64,000 bases of DNA from CAYPHA01 sp964410215. Lineage in GTDB: Bacteria; Calditrichota; Calditrichia; Calditrichales; CAYPHA01. The DNA is taken from contig CAYPHA010000005.1 of NCBI GenBank assembly GCA_964410215.1, positions 1-64,000 of the forward strand, in the 5' to 3' direction. Below are positions 43,501 to 53,242 of the stretch, piece after piece (the first letter of the stretch is position 1; each line of letters begins with the position of its first letter). Below the pieces are notes generated by a model, which worked only from the letters and a program-made list of their open reading frames with translations, was not told where the DNA came from and did not search any database. Made by a program: the position numbers and the translations under genes.

Positions 43501-44916
43501 TCATTCAATGTAAAGATTGTCCGATGGTTCAGGAAGATCCGCTTTTTTGTCAAGAAATTCCTTCAACGTCCGGGCGAACAGCGGGCTGACTTCCATCGCC
43601 CAGGCCGGCGTATCTCCGTCCTTTACCGGCACGTCAAATCCGGCTTTACGAAACCAGTTCGCATAATAATTAAGCAGATCGCGGTGGACCGTTTCCGCGC
43701 TGTCGACACCTTCCTTGTTTTTTAGCGGGCTGAATTCCTGCCTGCGTTCAATTTCCACTGAAATGGATTTCCGGGTATCCAGCAGGGCATCAAATACAAA
43801 AGTTTCAAATTTAATGCCGTTTTTTTCGTCCGGATTTACCGGATTGCCGTCTGTATCGATATAAGGTATACGTTTCCGGGCAACATGGTACGGCAATCTG
43901 AAGCCCTTTTCATTTTCGCGTTCTACAAAATCGACATTGAGAACATGGGTTGCGACGGATCCGGCCCAGAACTTCAGTTGGCCGTCTTCATCGGTGGCGA
44001 ACATATCCTCTTCACTGAGATCGCTGTATTCAACCAGGCCGTCCCGGCCATTTATCTTGCAGATCACCCCCATTTTTTCCTCCGGATAGGCTTTGCGCAC
44101 CACTTTGTTGGACATTTCCGACCCGGCCAGGATATGATATCCGATAAAAGCGGGATCCGCGATTCGGGTCAGAACATTATCCACCTGGAAATAGAAAATG
44201 TATTTAATGCCGTTCGCCTTCATATCAGCGATGGCGCCGCTGTCCCATAAGGCTTTCAGGGAACCGCCATGGCCATTCGGATTTACGAATATATGATCCG
44301 GAGCATCCAGAATCAGCCGGCCCTGTGTGTCGATTGCCGGAATCATATCCTGGTTGAAGAATGCGACCTGTTCCGGATCCAGGCCGAAAAAGGCGTGTTT
44401 ACGTAAAAATTCTTTTGTTTCCCGGTCATTGGTGATACTGGTCATAATGTACCACGGTATTCTTTTTCCATAGTGCTGCTGCAGGGCCAGCAGTTTTTCC
44501 GCGAAAACCCGGAACAGCGATTTCTTTTTAACCGGGGTCACGGGATAGATACCTTTCGGTCCGTCGAATCCCAGGCGTGAACCCTGACCGCCGGCCACCA
44601 GGAAAGCCGCCACCTCGCCCTTTTTCAGGGCTTCCTCCCCCACTTTTTCCGCTTTCGCATCCTTTTGTTCCCTCTCTTTGAGCGAAACGATCTCCGCCGT
44701 TTCCAACTGATCATCGTCCTTCGTTGCATCATCCGGCTGCAAGGCAAGCTGTATAAGTTGTTCCAGGTGTTCAAAGTCAATACTTTTAACCTGTCCGATC
44801 AGGCGTTCTTTCTGATCATCACGGAGCGTATCCCAGAAACGAAACACGTGGTCCTGTCCATATTGTTCCGTTTTAACAGTTAATTCTTTATAGGTTTTTT
44901 CCATCATCTGTGTCAT
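43501..44916 (-). CDS. UDP-sugar pyrophosphorylase, eukaryote-like UDPGP family (UAP1-like)
   Basis: 471 residues. Nucleotide-binding LVAGGQGSRLGFDGPKG with residues 106-122, then YPVTPVKKKSLFRVFAEKL, a template-like MTSITNDRETKEFL, FFNQDMIPAID, and NPNGHGGSLKAL. This is the type 1 UDPGP family, which in bacteria is less common than GalU or GlmU. It joins UTP with a hexose- or N-acetylhexosamine-1-phosphate. The exact sugar (GlcNAc or Glc) cannot be told. It starts 3 bp after the PP2C gene. Confidence 0.88.
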   Translation of the reverse strand: MTQMMEKTYKELTVKTEQYGQDHVFRFWDTLRDDQKERLIGQVKSIDFEHLEQLIQLALQPDDATKDDDQLETAEIVSLKEREQKDAKAEKVGEEALKKGEVAAFLVAGGQGSRLGFDGPKGIYPVTPVKKKSLFRVFAEKLLALQQHYGKRIPWYIMTSITNDRETKEFLRKHAFFGLDPEQVAFFNQDMIPAIDTQGRLILDAPDHIFVNPNGHGGSLKALWDSGAIADMKANGIKYIFYFQVDNVLTRIADPAFIGYHILAGSEMSNKVVRKAYPEEKMGVICKINGRDGLVEYSDLSEEDMFATDEDGQLKFWAGSVATHVLNVDFVERENEKGFRLPYHVARKRIPYIDTDGNPVNPDEKNGIKFETFVFDALLDTRKSISVEIERRQEFSPLKNKEGVDSAETVHRDLLNYYANWFRKAGFDVPVKDGDTPAWAMEVSPLFARTLKEFLDKKADLPEPSDNLYIE

Positions 44917-44919
44917 ACG

Positions 44920-47109
44920 TTATCCCTCATTAAAATCAATGATTAAGACGGTAATATCATCCTCAAAGGCTTCCTTGTCCGTGAATCCGGCAAGATCCTT
45001 AAGCACCGCCTTGAAAAAATACTCTGCCGGTTCAGTCTGATAATTCTTAAGGTCATTTTTCAACCTCAGATCCCCGTAAAGCGTTCCGGCCGCACTGGCT
45101 GTCTCGGTAAGACCGTCCGTATAAATCACCAGCCTGGCCTTCCCGGCTACATCCAGTTTACCCGATTTAAAATCAATCCCTTTTTCCATCACACCGAGAA
45201 GGAACCCCTCTGTTTCGAGTTCCAGAATCTCCTGCGTGTCATATTTAAGAAGCAGCGGATAGGGATGCGCGGCATTACAATAGTGCAGCGTGCCTGTCCG
45301 GGTATCATAAACCGCGTAGAAAGCGGTAAAGAACTCTCCCATTTGCAGCACGTTGCAAAAATCGCGGTTCAGGCGGGTCAGTATCTCGGAAGGGTCATCG
45401 GTATCGAAAGCATATTTCTGCAGGGTCATTTTAAACATAGCCGATAGTATGGCTGCTGTAACCCCATGACCGGAGGCATCCGCGACTACCAGTCCCATTC
45501 TGTTTTCATCGATGGTAAAAACATCGTAAAAGTCTCCACCAAGCTGACTCGACGGGGTATACGATGCATAAAACGAAATGCCGCTGATTTCCGGGAACGA
45601 TTCGGGTAACAGGCTTGTCTGAAACTCACCGGCTTTGGTCAGTTCATCGACAAACTGCTCGTTCTGTTTTTCGATGATTTCTTTCTGTTGCTCCAGCTCC
45701 GTCAGGGCACGTCTCAGATCATCAGCCTGATCCGCCAGGATCTTGTTCTGATCCGTGATACGTTCAAGAAGATTCAAACGCTCTGTATTGATACCGACAT
45801 ACTCGGACAGCGCTTCGAGCATGGACAGATCCGAATCATCCAGCTCAAACGGCTCCAGATTTTCGATCGTTAACACACCGAAAACCGATTCTCCCGAGCG
45901 TAACGGGAATGCGTATTCGCCGCCGGCACCGGAAACGATGCTTCCCGGTTGCAGATCAGGGTCTTCATTGCGGTTTACCCGGATACGTTCCCCCGTGGAA
46001 AAACATGTCCGGAGAATGCTTTCCCGATCCGGTAATTTTGACCCGATAGCCAGGCGCGATTTCACATCCTCCGAACAATTTCCGGCTGTGGCTTTCAAAA
46101 CGAGAGCATCCTGTTCAGGATCGATTAATGACAGGGAAATCTGGGCCGATTCAAAAAACGTTTCCGCCAGATGTTCGCAGATATAACGGGCCAGTTCCGA
46201 AAGCGAACCGCTTGTTGCAATCCGCTTACCGATTTCGTTAATGGTTTGCACCTGCAGAAAACGCTTTTCCAGAAGCCTGCGGTTTTCAATGTTTTCCGTG
46301 ATATCGATAAAGCTTTCAACACCACCGGCCACGTTATTCTCGCCATTGAAAAGCACATTGGCATAACGTGAAACATAACGCAGCTCCTGATCCCGGGTCA
46401 TGATCTGGCCGACGATATTCTTATGGCTCTCGCTGCTCCCGGCCTTTTCCGGATCGACAAGACTGTCCTGAATGACAAAGAGTTCCTTAAGCGTTCGTCC
46501 CTGGGCCTCTGTCCGGGTGAATCCGGTTATCCGCTCGGCCTCATCGTTCCAGGAACGAATACGTCTGTCGATACCATACGAAATCATGGCATGGGGAGAA
46601 TTCTGGATAATGGTTTCCATGTATTTTTGTGAGGAATTGACATCCGTCAGCAGCCGCTGCAGCTGTTCCGTTCGCGCTTTTATCTCTTTCCTCAACCGTA
46701 AGCGCTGCAGGGCTTTGTCAACCCGGAGCATCAGGAGTTCGGTATCAACCGGCTTGAGCAGGAAATCAGAAGCCTGATTCTTCAGGGCCTTCAGTGCAAT
46801 ATCGAGGTCACCCTGTCCGGTGAGTACCATGATTTCCGTATCCAGGTCATGACTGCGGATTTTTTCAAGCAGTTCCAGCCCGGTCATCCCCGGTAATCTG
46901 ATATCGGTTATAATGATATCGGGATTCTCTGAATAGTATTTTTGCATGCCTGTCAGGCCGTCCGTTGCCTCATGAACCTGCAACCCCACGGAGGCCAGGT
47001 GCTCACTATGGACTTTCAGAACCGTGGTGTCATCGTCAATCACAAGGACTACCGCCTGTTCACGGTTTTCACTGTCAGCTAATGTACTCAGAAATTCAGG
47101 CCAACCCAT
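44920..47109 (-). CDS. Response regulator with PAS, GAF and PP2C (SpoIIE/RsbU) phosphatase domains
   Basis: 729 residues: receiver (20-135; VIDDDTTVLKV, IIITDIRLPGMTG, VLTGQGD, KPVDTELL), coiled segment, PAS (165-280; MISYGIDRRIRSWNDEAERITG), GAF (295-440), a coiled coil to about 500, then a SpoIIE-type PP2C phosphatase (FYASYTPSSQLGGDFYDV, DASGHGVTAAILSAM, IYTDGLTETA). The full chain suggests that phosphorylation turns on a serine phosphatase in a partner-switch system. The STAS protein encoded at 57064-57399 could be a substrate; not proved by linkage. Confidence 0.92.
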   Translation of the reverse strand: MGWPEFLSTLADSENREQAVVLVIDDDTTVLKVHSEHLASVGLQVHEATDGLTGMQKYYSENPDIIITDIRLPGMTGLELLEKIRSHDLDTEIMVLTGQGDLDIALKALKNQASDFLLKPVDTELLMLRVDKALQRLRLRKEIKARTEQLQRLLTDVNSSQKYMETIIQNSPHAMISYGIDRRIRSWNDEAERITGFTRTEAQGRTLKELFVIQDSLVDPEKAGSSESHKNIVGQIMTRDQELRYVSRYANVLFNGENNVAGGVESFIDITENIENRRLLEKRFLQVQTINEIGKRIATSGSLSELARYICEHLAETFFESAQISLSLIDPEQDALVLKATAGNCSEDVKSRLAIGSKLPDRESILRTCFSTGERIRVNRNEDPDLQPGSIVSGAGGEYAFPLRSGESVFGVLTIENLEPFELDDSDLSMLEALSEYVGINTERLNLLERITDQNKILADQADDLRRALTELEQQKEIIEKQNEQFVDELTKAGEFQTSLLPESFPEISGISFYASYTPSSQLGGDFYDVFTIDENRMGLVVADASGHGVTAAILSAMFKMTLQKYAFDTDDPSEILTRLNRDFCNVLQMGEFFTAFYAVYDTRTGTLHYCNAAHPYPLLLKYDTQEILELETEGFLLGVMEKGIDFKSGKLDVAGKARLVIYTDGLTETASAAGTLYGDLRLKNDLKNYQTEPAEYFFKAVLKDLAGFTDKEAFEDDITVLIIDFNEG

Positions 47110-47162
47110 TAAAACACCTCTGCCGTGTCATACGTTAGTGCAACAGTTTTACGGCATAACGC

Positions 47163-48491
47163 TCAACGTACCAGAATACAAATGAGATCCATGACATTGG
47201 TTCGTGTCGGACCGGTTTTTACCAGCTGCCCCAATTTCCCGAAGAAATGGTAAGCATCGTTATTATTCAGATAGGGCAGGATGCTGAGATCCTGTTTCTC
47301 CATTGCAGCCGGCGTGTCATGGTCAATCCAGGCACCTGCCGCATCGGTGGGGCCATCGGAACCATCGGTACCGACACTGCATAAATAATACGAACCCGGT
47401 GTACCGGAGAGCTCGGTTAGCGCGGCAAGTACCAGCTCCTGGTTACGCCCGCCCAGGCCGTCACCACGCAGTGTCACTGTTGGCTCCCCACCCATGAAAA
47501 CCGCGGCCGGTTTAGCGACCGGGAAGGCGGTAAGGGCACAATTATTGAGGATACCCGCGATAAACCGGGCAATCTCACGGGCTTCGCCCTGAACACGGTC
47601 CGTGAGTATCAGGGTATGAAATCCGGCCTCTATGGCAAGGTCACGGGCCTGTTCCAGTACCAGCCGGTTATTTCCAATAATGATATTATGTACATTTTTA
47701 AATTTTCCGGAATGATGATCCGGTGTATCCGATATCTCGCCGCGCACGCCCTTTTTCAGGTGCTTTATTATTTCTGCGGGGAATGTATCCGATAGCTGAT
47801 ATTTTTTTACGATGTCCAGGGCATCGGAAAAGGTTGTCGGATCGGGTGCTGTTGGGCCGGAAGCGATACTCTCCGGCGGATCACCAATAACATCCGAAAG
47901 AATCAGGGAAATGCTCTTTGCCGGCCAGATGGTTTCGGCGAGACGCCCCCCTTTCACAAGGGAAATATGTTTACGGATGGTATTGATTTCCTGAATAGCA
48001 GCACCACAGGATAAAAGCTGCCTGTTCATTTCCGAAAGATCGGTCAGGCTGATCGAAGCGGGGAGGTATTCCAGCAGGGCGGAGCCACCGCCGGTTATCA
48101 GTACAATGACCAGGTCGTTTTCGTCCGCCTTGTCCGCTATTTCCACAATGGGCTGTGTCCATTTCAAAGTGTTTTCATCGGGTACCGGATGCCCCGATTC
48201 ATACTGGCGAATAATCCGGGTACGTTCTGTGTGGCCGTATTTAACGATCACAGCGCCTTCCGTCAGGTTTTCTTTCAGGACCTCTTCGATCGCTGCGGCC
48301 ATGGGGGCGGTACCCTTACCCATCCCGATCACGTAAATATTATTGAACGCATCCAGCCTGTACAGTTCCCGTCCCTGAATTACCAGGTGTCCATCCTTCA
48401 CACGCACCTGCTTCATAATGAGCCTGTATGGATCGGCAGCCTGCATCGCTGTCTTGATAATCCTGTTCCCTGTTGCAGTCAGTTCATTCAT
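47163..48491 (-). CDS. Glycerate 2-kinase, MOFRL/DUF4147 type
   Basis: About 442 residues. The start at 48491 is preceded by AGGGA; an upstream in-frame codon at 48518 is the alternative. DUF4147 part: IYVIGMGKGTAPMAAAIEEVL, YGHTERTRIIRQYESGHPVPDENT, LITGGGSALLEYLPASISL; MOFRL part: MGGEPTVTLRGDGLGGRNQELVLAAL and GTDGSDGPTDAAGAWID in the C-terminus. It phosphorylates D-glycerate (to 2-phosphoglycerate in this family). It lies after the MlaF ATPase gene. Confidence 0.92.
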   Translation of the reverse strand: MNELTATGNRIIKTAMQAADPYRLIMKQVRVKDGHLVIQGRELYRLDAFNNIYVIGMGKGTAPMAAAIEEVLKENLTEGAVIVKYGHTERTRIIRQYESGHPVPDENTLKWTQPIVEIADKADENDLVIVLITGGGSALLEYLPASISLTDLSEMNRQLLSCGAAIQEINTIRKHISLVKGGRLAETIWPAKSISLILSDVIGDPPESIASGPTAPDPTTFSDALDIVKKYQLSDTFPAEIIKHLKKGVRGEISDTPDHHSGKFKNVHNIIIGNNRLVLEQARDLAIEAGFHTLILTDRVQGEAREIARFIAGILNNCALTAFPVAKPAAVFMGGEPTVTLRGDGLGGRNQELVLAALTELSGTPGSYYLCSVGTDGSDGPTDAAGAWIDHDTPAAMEKQDLSILPYLNNNDAYHFFGKLGQLVKTGPTRTNVMDLICILVR

Positions 48492-48520
48492 GTCATTCCC
48501 TGAAGATTCAGGCGGCACTC

Positions 48521-49279
48521 TCAGTATTTTTCCGGCTTGGGTTGAATGGGCCCCTCGGCATTGGCCGTTACAAACTGGTGTACCACCGGATGATCCGTCG
48601 AATTCAAATCGACCGGATTCCCTGAATAGATTATACGGCCATTATGCAGCATCACTACGCGATCGGCCACTTTCCGTACGCTTTGCATATCATGGGTAAC
48701 TACGATCGAGGTTACATCGAGCTTCTCACTCAGTTCGATGATCAGTTTGTCGATATTCGCCGCCATGATCGGATCCAGCCCGGTAGTGGGTTCGTCATAC
48801 AGGATATACCTGGGATCCATCACGATGGCCCGGGCCAGCCCGACCCGTTTTTTCATGCCGCCGGACAGCTCGGCAGGCTTCAGGTCTTCGATCCCGGGAA
48901 GCCCCACCAGTTCCAGTTTTTCGGCAACCTTTTTCCGGATATCTGCCGGTCCCATTCGTGTATGTTCGATAAGCGGAAGCGCAATGTTTTCTGATACGGT
49001 CATGGAATCGAACAATGCCGCGCCCTGGAACAGAAAACCGAACTGTTTCCTGAGCATGAACAGATCAGTCTGCCCGACCTTCTTCATGGCGATATCTTCG
49101 ACCAGAATATATCCTTTATCCGGATGCAGGAGGTTGAGGATGAGTTTCAAAAGCACGCTTTTGCCACATCCGCTTCGGCCGACAATAACCAGTTTCTCGC
49201 CGTCATAGACATCCAGGTCCACACCGCGCAGGACAATTTTGTTTTCAAAGCGTTTATGAAGATCGCGAATTTTAATCAT
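48521..49279 (-). CDS. mlaF: ABC transporter ATPase, MlaF-like
   Basis: 252 residues. Walker A GRSGCGKSVLLK (the phospholipid/Mkl type), AALFDSMTVSENIALPL, signature LSGGMKKRVGLARAI, Walker B YILYDEPTTGLDPIMA and VVTHDM. It powers lipid movement with the MlaE permease 5 bp upstream. No MlaD gene follows; the next gene on the strand is glycerate kinase. The C-terminus ends QPKPEKY without an extra domain. Confidence 0.93.
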   Translation of the reverse strand: MIKIRDLHKRFENKIVLRGVDLDVYDGEKLVIVGRSGCGKSVLLKLILNLLHPDKGYILVEDIAMKKVGQTDLFMLRKQFGFLFQGAALFDSMTVSENIALPLIEHTRMGPADIRKKVAEKLELVGLPGIEDLKPAELSGGMKKRVGLARAIVMDPRYILYDEPTTGLDPIMAANIDKLIIELSEKLDVTSIVVTHDMQSVRKVADRVVMLHNGRIIYSGNPVDLNSTDHPVVHQFVTANAEGPIQPKPEKY

Positions 49280-49284
49280 GGCAA

Positions 49285-50055
49285 TCAGAATAGTAGTACT
49301 GAAAGTATATAATCATTCAGCAGAATCAGTGCGGAAGACAGGACAAAGGCTTTAATCGTAGCCTGCCCCACGCCCTCTGCTCCGCCGGTCGTATTAAATC
49401 CCACATAGCACCCGATAATCGCGGTCACCCCCCCAAATACGAAAGCTTTAATCAGCCCGGACATGACATTCAATATGGAAAAGAAATCCTTGACACTTCC
49501 GAAAAAGACTTCCGGAGCAAGGTTAAGATTGATATAGGCGACAAGATAGGCACCCATCACCCCGACGAAATCGGCCAGAATGGTTAAAATAGGAATCATG
49601 ACAAAACCGCTGAAAATCCGGGGCATAGCCAGATAACGAATGGGATCGATCGCCAGTGATTCCAGGGCATCGATCTGTTCGGTCACCTTCATCGTTCCGA
49701 TTTCCGCGGCGATCGAAGCACCGACCCGCCCGGCGATGACCAGTGCAGTCAGGACCGGTCCCAGCTCAATAAAAATCGCTACGCTGGTAGCGGCTCCGAG
49801 GTAGTTATAGGAAATGTATCCTTTCAACTGATAGGCTGTCTGTACGGAAGCCACGGCCCCCGCAAATACGCCGACGAACAGAACCAGGGGGACGGAATTT
49901 ACGCCTATTTCTAGCATCTGGTTTAAAACAAGGCGCCGGTTCTGCCAGATTTTCGACAGATACACCAGCGCCCTGCCCAGCATCATAAATACAGCACCCG
50001 TATGGTATACAAAATATACCGTGCGTTTGCCCAGGTTCGAGACAAATTCAAACAT
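49285..50055 (-). CDS. mlaE: ABC transporter permease, MlaE-like
   Basis: 256 residues, five helices. Family block IGVNSVPLVLFVGVFAGAVASVQTAYQL, ELGPVLTALVIAGRVGASIAAEIGTMKVTEQIDALESLAIDPIRYLAMPR in its normal place, and TTGGAEGVGQATIKAFV at the C-terminus. With MlaF it moves phospholipid between the inner membrane and an MCE protein. It starts 5 bp after the giant envelope protein gene, which suggests co-transcription. Confidence 0.93.
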   Translation of the reverse strand: MFEFVSNLGKRTVYFVYHTGAVFMMLGRALVYLSKIWQNRRLVLNQMLEIGVNSVPLVLFVGVFAGAVASVQTAYQLKGYISYNYLGAATSVAIFIELGPVLTALVIAGRVGASIAAEIGTMKVTEQIDALESLAIDPIRYLAMPRIFSGFVMIPILTILADFVGVMGAYLVAYINLNLAPEVFFGSVKDFFSILNVMSGLIKAFVFGGVTAIIGCYVGFNTTGGAEGVGQATIKAFVLSSALILLNDYILSVLLF

Positions 50056-50060
50056 TCGGC

Positions 50061-53000
50061 TTAGAAATCAATTCCAATCGAAATATAGTGCTTTGGTTTA
50101 CTGGATGATTGCAGGTCATACTCCCATGCAACATCATATTTAATAAGGAACAGGAACATAATCCGGGCTCCGATACCATAACCCATAACAAGATCATTAA
50201 ATCTGTGCTGTCCGAATTCATCTTTTGCAACACCTTTAAATTTGATGTCCGAATCCCAGGCGCTGCCGATATCCGTAAAGAACAGACCCTGAATATTGCC
50301 GAGGCGGAGGGGCGGAAAACCCAGTTCGATATAGGGAATCAACGGGAAACGGAACTCGGAATTAACCAGAGCGAATTTTCGTCCGACCCGTTCATAATAA
50401 CGGGCACCGCGCAGTGGCGTTACGAATTCCGAGAAATAGACATCTTTAATGGAACGGATTCGCAGGCCGTCACGAAAATCGCGGTTCAGCCAGTTGGAAA
50501 CGCCACCCAGGTAAAACTGCTGCGGGTTACCCCCATCACTTAAACCACCTGTAAAGCGGAAAGCCAGGCTGTAATTCCGGCTGAGTTTAAAGTACTTTCT
50601 AAGATCCGTTTTGACGGTTGTAAATTCCAGGCTGTTGTCCGTGTATTTGGGGCTGGTAGTAACACTCAAAGCGCCGCGGAATCCGGCATTCGGGCCGGTG
50701 TACCACCATTCCGCTGTATCATGAACGATCTGTATACCGGGCAATATGGAACGAACCGACTCATCCGCCACGGGTATTTCCAGGTATTCGAGAGACGCGT
50801 TGAGCACGTTAAAATAGGCATCGATCCGCGTAAATTTATTGAACGGGTGCGAGGCAATCGCGCTCAAACCGTAATTCCGGAAACGAATCAGCCCGGTCGA
50901 AGAGCTCAGATAGGTATTGGCATAATGAAACATGCTCAATCCGTAATCATTTCGTTTGGGCAGGTACCAGTACTGCCCTTCGATATAGCTGTTACGAAGA
51001 TCAAAAACCAGATTGGTACCGATATATATTTTATGATTTCCGAGGACATCACTGTAAGCGATCTGGGTATATCCCTGGAATCCCCACAGCGTATTATACT
51101 GTGCGGCGCCATTGATAATATCGGGTGAAAATTTAACCTTGTAATTGCGGACTTTGAAATTACCGTCGTCGCGTTTATAGTCTTCCTCTTCCAGCTTTAC
51201 TTCAACCTTTTCCTTACGTGTCCGGCTGTCGAGATTGGCGAATACGTAATTACTGTAGTTTTCGACCCGGGGCAATTTGACAGATTCCTTTGCTGAATCC
51301 TGTTCGGCGATGAAACTGGTTTCGGAGGTCAGGTAATTTTGTTTTTCGCCCTTCTTCAGTTTATCATAAAAAACAGTATTTTTTACTTCCACTTCTTCCA
51401 TCTCGAAGGGATTTTTTATGGTAAAAATATCCCACCCGCCTTCAAAGAAGGAGGCAAATGCCAGGGTCTTACCGTCCTTGTCAATGGAAAGCTGAAAGGC
51501 ACCTGTCAGCAGATTCGTAACCGGATATTCATCGCCGGTCTCCAGATCCATCATATAAATATTATAGATACCGGTACGGTCGCTCACATACATCAGCTGG
51601 CTGTTATCCGGCGAAAAAATGGGATCTGATTCACGATCTTCCGTATCGGTTAAACGTGTAAGATTTGATCCATCGCGGTCGATAATATAGATATCCGTGT
51701 TCTCATAATTATGATTATACATTTTGAAGTCATCATCCACATCGTCTAAATAGGGGCCTCTTTCGGAAACGAAAGCAATTTTTTCGCCGTCATGCGACCA
51801 TTCCGGGTAACTATCAGCGAAACGGTCATTCGTGATATTGGTCAGTTCTTCCGTTTTTAAGTTATAAATATAAATATCACTTGCGCCGTTTTTATTGCCG
51901 ATAAAAGCAATTTCATCTCCTCCGGGAGACCAGGTTGACGAAAAAATACCATCGAGGTTAAATTTAAACTGTTCATAATTATCTTCTTCAATGTCATAGA
52001 TATACAAAGCGTCCTGGTCACCTGCTTTCGCGGCAAAAGTGATTTTGGTACCATCCGGTGACCAGCCTATTCCGGGGCTGAGCCATTTAAGCTGTTCGAA
52101 ATCGACGCTGGTCTGGCCTTTGATAAGACGCCGGGTCACCTTATTCTCCAAAATATCCATGAGCCAGATGGATTGTTTGCCGTCACGATCGGAAAGAAAA
52201 ACAAGCTTGTCCCCTGTCGGTGAAAGCGCCGGACTGATATTGAGATAATTTCTCGTTTCCGTATGATCGGTAAGCATCCGCGCGATTTCTTTTGTCTCTT
52301 TGCGATCGGCGATATCAGGCCAGTACTCTTTTCGCATCTGTTTCTGCCAGTCTTCCGACAATTCATCCAGCTCGATACCCAGAGCCGACTTGATCACGGT
52401 ATCAAAGCGGAAACTGCCTTTCAGCTTGTTTAAGATTTCACCGATTTTCTCATTTCCATACTTTTCAGAGATATACCGAAATACACTGGCCCCGCCCTGG
52501 TAAACGAGGAAATAATTCAAATACTCAATGGGCGGCAGATAGCCGCTGATAGTGGCATCACGGACGATCATATCCGTCCTGGTATCCCACCTGAGCGAGG
52601 AATATTCAGCCAGTCCTTCAGCAAACCACAGGGGTACAGGAGCAACCTGTCCGGATACAAGCGATTGAATAGACCCCCCGTAGAGCATATCATTCATGAC
52701 AGCATGGACAAGCTCATGGTGAATGACATGACGAAACTGGGAAAACGAGCCTTCGTAGGGTAAAACAACTCTGTTTTTATAAAGCTCGGTTACGCCACCG
52801 ACGCCATCAGATAAATACGCATTGATAACATTGGTCTGCTGAAAATCATTGTGTGATTTATAAAGGATAATAGATACGCGCTGGGTCAGCTCATACTGAA
52901 AATCATTCTTGATTACTACATAAGAGGATTCGGCCACATTTGCCGTAAAAGCTGCTATCTCATAGGCACCCGGATAAAAATAAACATTAAAATGTTCCGA

Positions 53001-53129
53001 CTGCAGAAAATGCCAGTCAAAATCCCGGTACTGCACCTTATTTTGCCCGAATCCCTGCCCGAATACCGGTAAAGCAGCCAGTACAAATGCGGTCAGCAGG
53101 ACCGGTATAATCAATCTTCTCGCAGGCAT
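50061..53129 (-). CDS. Outer-membrane protein combining HExxH peptidase, PD40 propeller and beta-barrel
   Basis: 1022 residues. Signal peptide (1-25), then a peptidase-MA-like domain with HELVH at 138-142 and a third-ligand-like Glu171 in WFAEGLAEY. Residues about 285-590 hold six PD40/TolB-like propeller blades (e.g. ALSPTGDKLVFLSDRDG, GWSPDGTKITFAAKAG, EWSHDGEKIAFVSERG). A linker follows, and from about 650 a surface-antigen/BamA-like barrel ending YISIGIDF with terminal Phe. AGGAGGTATTCT precedes ATG. It starts the run that continues into MlaEF. Function unknown: a surface protease or protein-assembly factor is possible. Confidence 0.88.
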   Translation of the reverse strand: MPARRLIIPVLLTAFVLAALPVFGQGFGQNKVQYRDFDWHFLQSEHFNVYFYPGAYEIAAFTANVAESSYVVIKNDFQYELTQRVSIILYKSHNDFQQTNVINAYLSDGVGGVTELYKNRVVLPYEGSFSQFRHVIHHELVHAVMNDMLYGGSIQSLVSGQVAPVPLWFAEGLAEYSSLRWDTRTDMIVRDATISGYLPPIEYLNYFLVYQGGASVFRYISEKYGNEKIGEILNKLKGSFRFDTVIKSALGIELDELSEDWQKQMRKEYWPDIADRKETKEIARMLTDHTETRNYLNISPALSPTGDKLVFLSDRDGKQSIWLMDILENKVTRRLIKGQTSVDFEQLKWLSPGIGWSPDGTKITFAAKAGDQDALYIYDIEEDNYEQFKFNLDGIFSSTWSPGGDEIAFIGNKNGASDIYIYNLKTEELTNITNDRFADSYPEWSHDGEKIAFVSERGPYLDDVDDDFKMYNHNYENTDIYIIDRDGSNLTRLTDTEDRESDPIFSPDNSQLMYVSDRTGIYNIYMMDLETGDEYPVTNLLTGAFQLSIDKDGKTLAFASFFEGGWDIFTIKNPFEMEEVEVKNTVFYDKLKKGEKQNYLTSETSFIAEQDSAKESVKLPRVENYSNYVFANLDSRTRKEKVEVKLEEEDYKRDDGNFKVRNYKVKFSPDIINGAAQYNTLWGFQGYTQIAYSDVLGNHKIYIGTNLVFDLRNSYIEGQYWYLPKRNDYGLSMFHYANTYLSSSTGLIRFRNYGLSAIASHPFNKFTRIDAYFNVLNASLEYLEIPVADESVRSILPGIQIVHDTAEWWYTGPNAGFRGALSVTTSPKYTDNSLEFTTVKTDLRKYFKLSRNYSLAFRFTGGLSDGGNPQQFYLGGVSNWLNRDFRDGLRIRSIKDVYFSEFVTPLRGARYYERVGRKFALVNSEFRFPLIPYIELGFPPLRLGNIQGLFFTDIGSAWDSDIKFKGVAKDEFGQHRFNDLVMGYGIGARIMFLFLIKYDVAWEYDLQSSSKPKHYISIGIDF

Positions 53130-53207
53130 AGAATACCTCCAAACGGTTAGCTTTTCAAAATAAAGATCATGTGTTCAACTGTCAAGTACATTTAAACAAT
53201 CAATATA

Positions 53208-53236
53208 TTGCTATTTTTATTTCAATTTACTAAAAT
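53208..53236 (+). promoter_or_regulatory. Promoter close to the DUF4296-like gene, possibly leaderless
   Basis: TTGCTA (53208-53213), 17-base spacer, TAAAAT (53231-53236). The expected start of transcription, about 7 bases on, would coincide with the ATG at 53243, and no Shine-Dalgarno is seen. The message may lack a leader. Confidence 0.4.
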
Positions 53237-53242
53237 TCCGCC

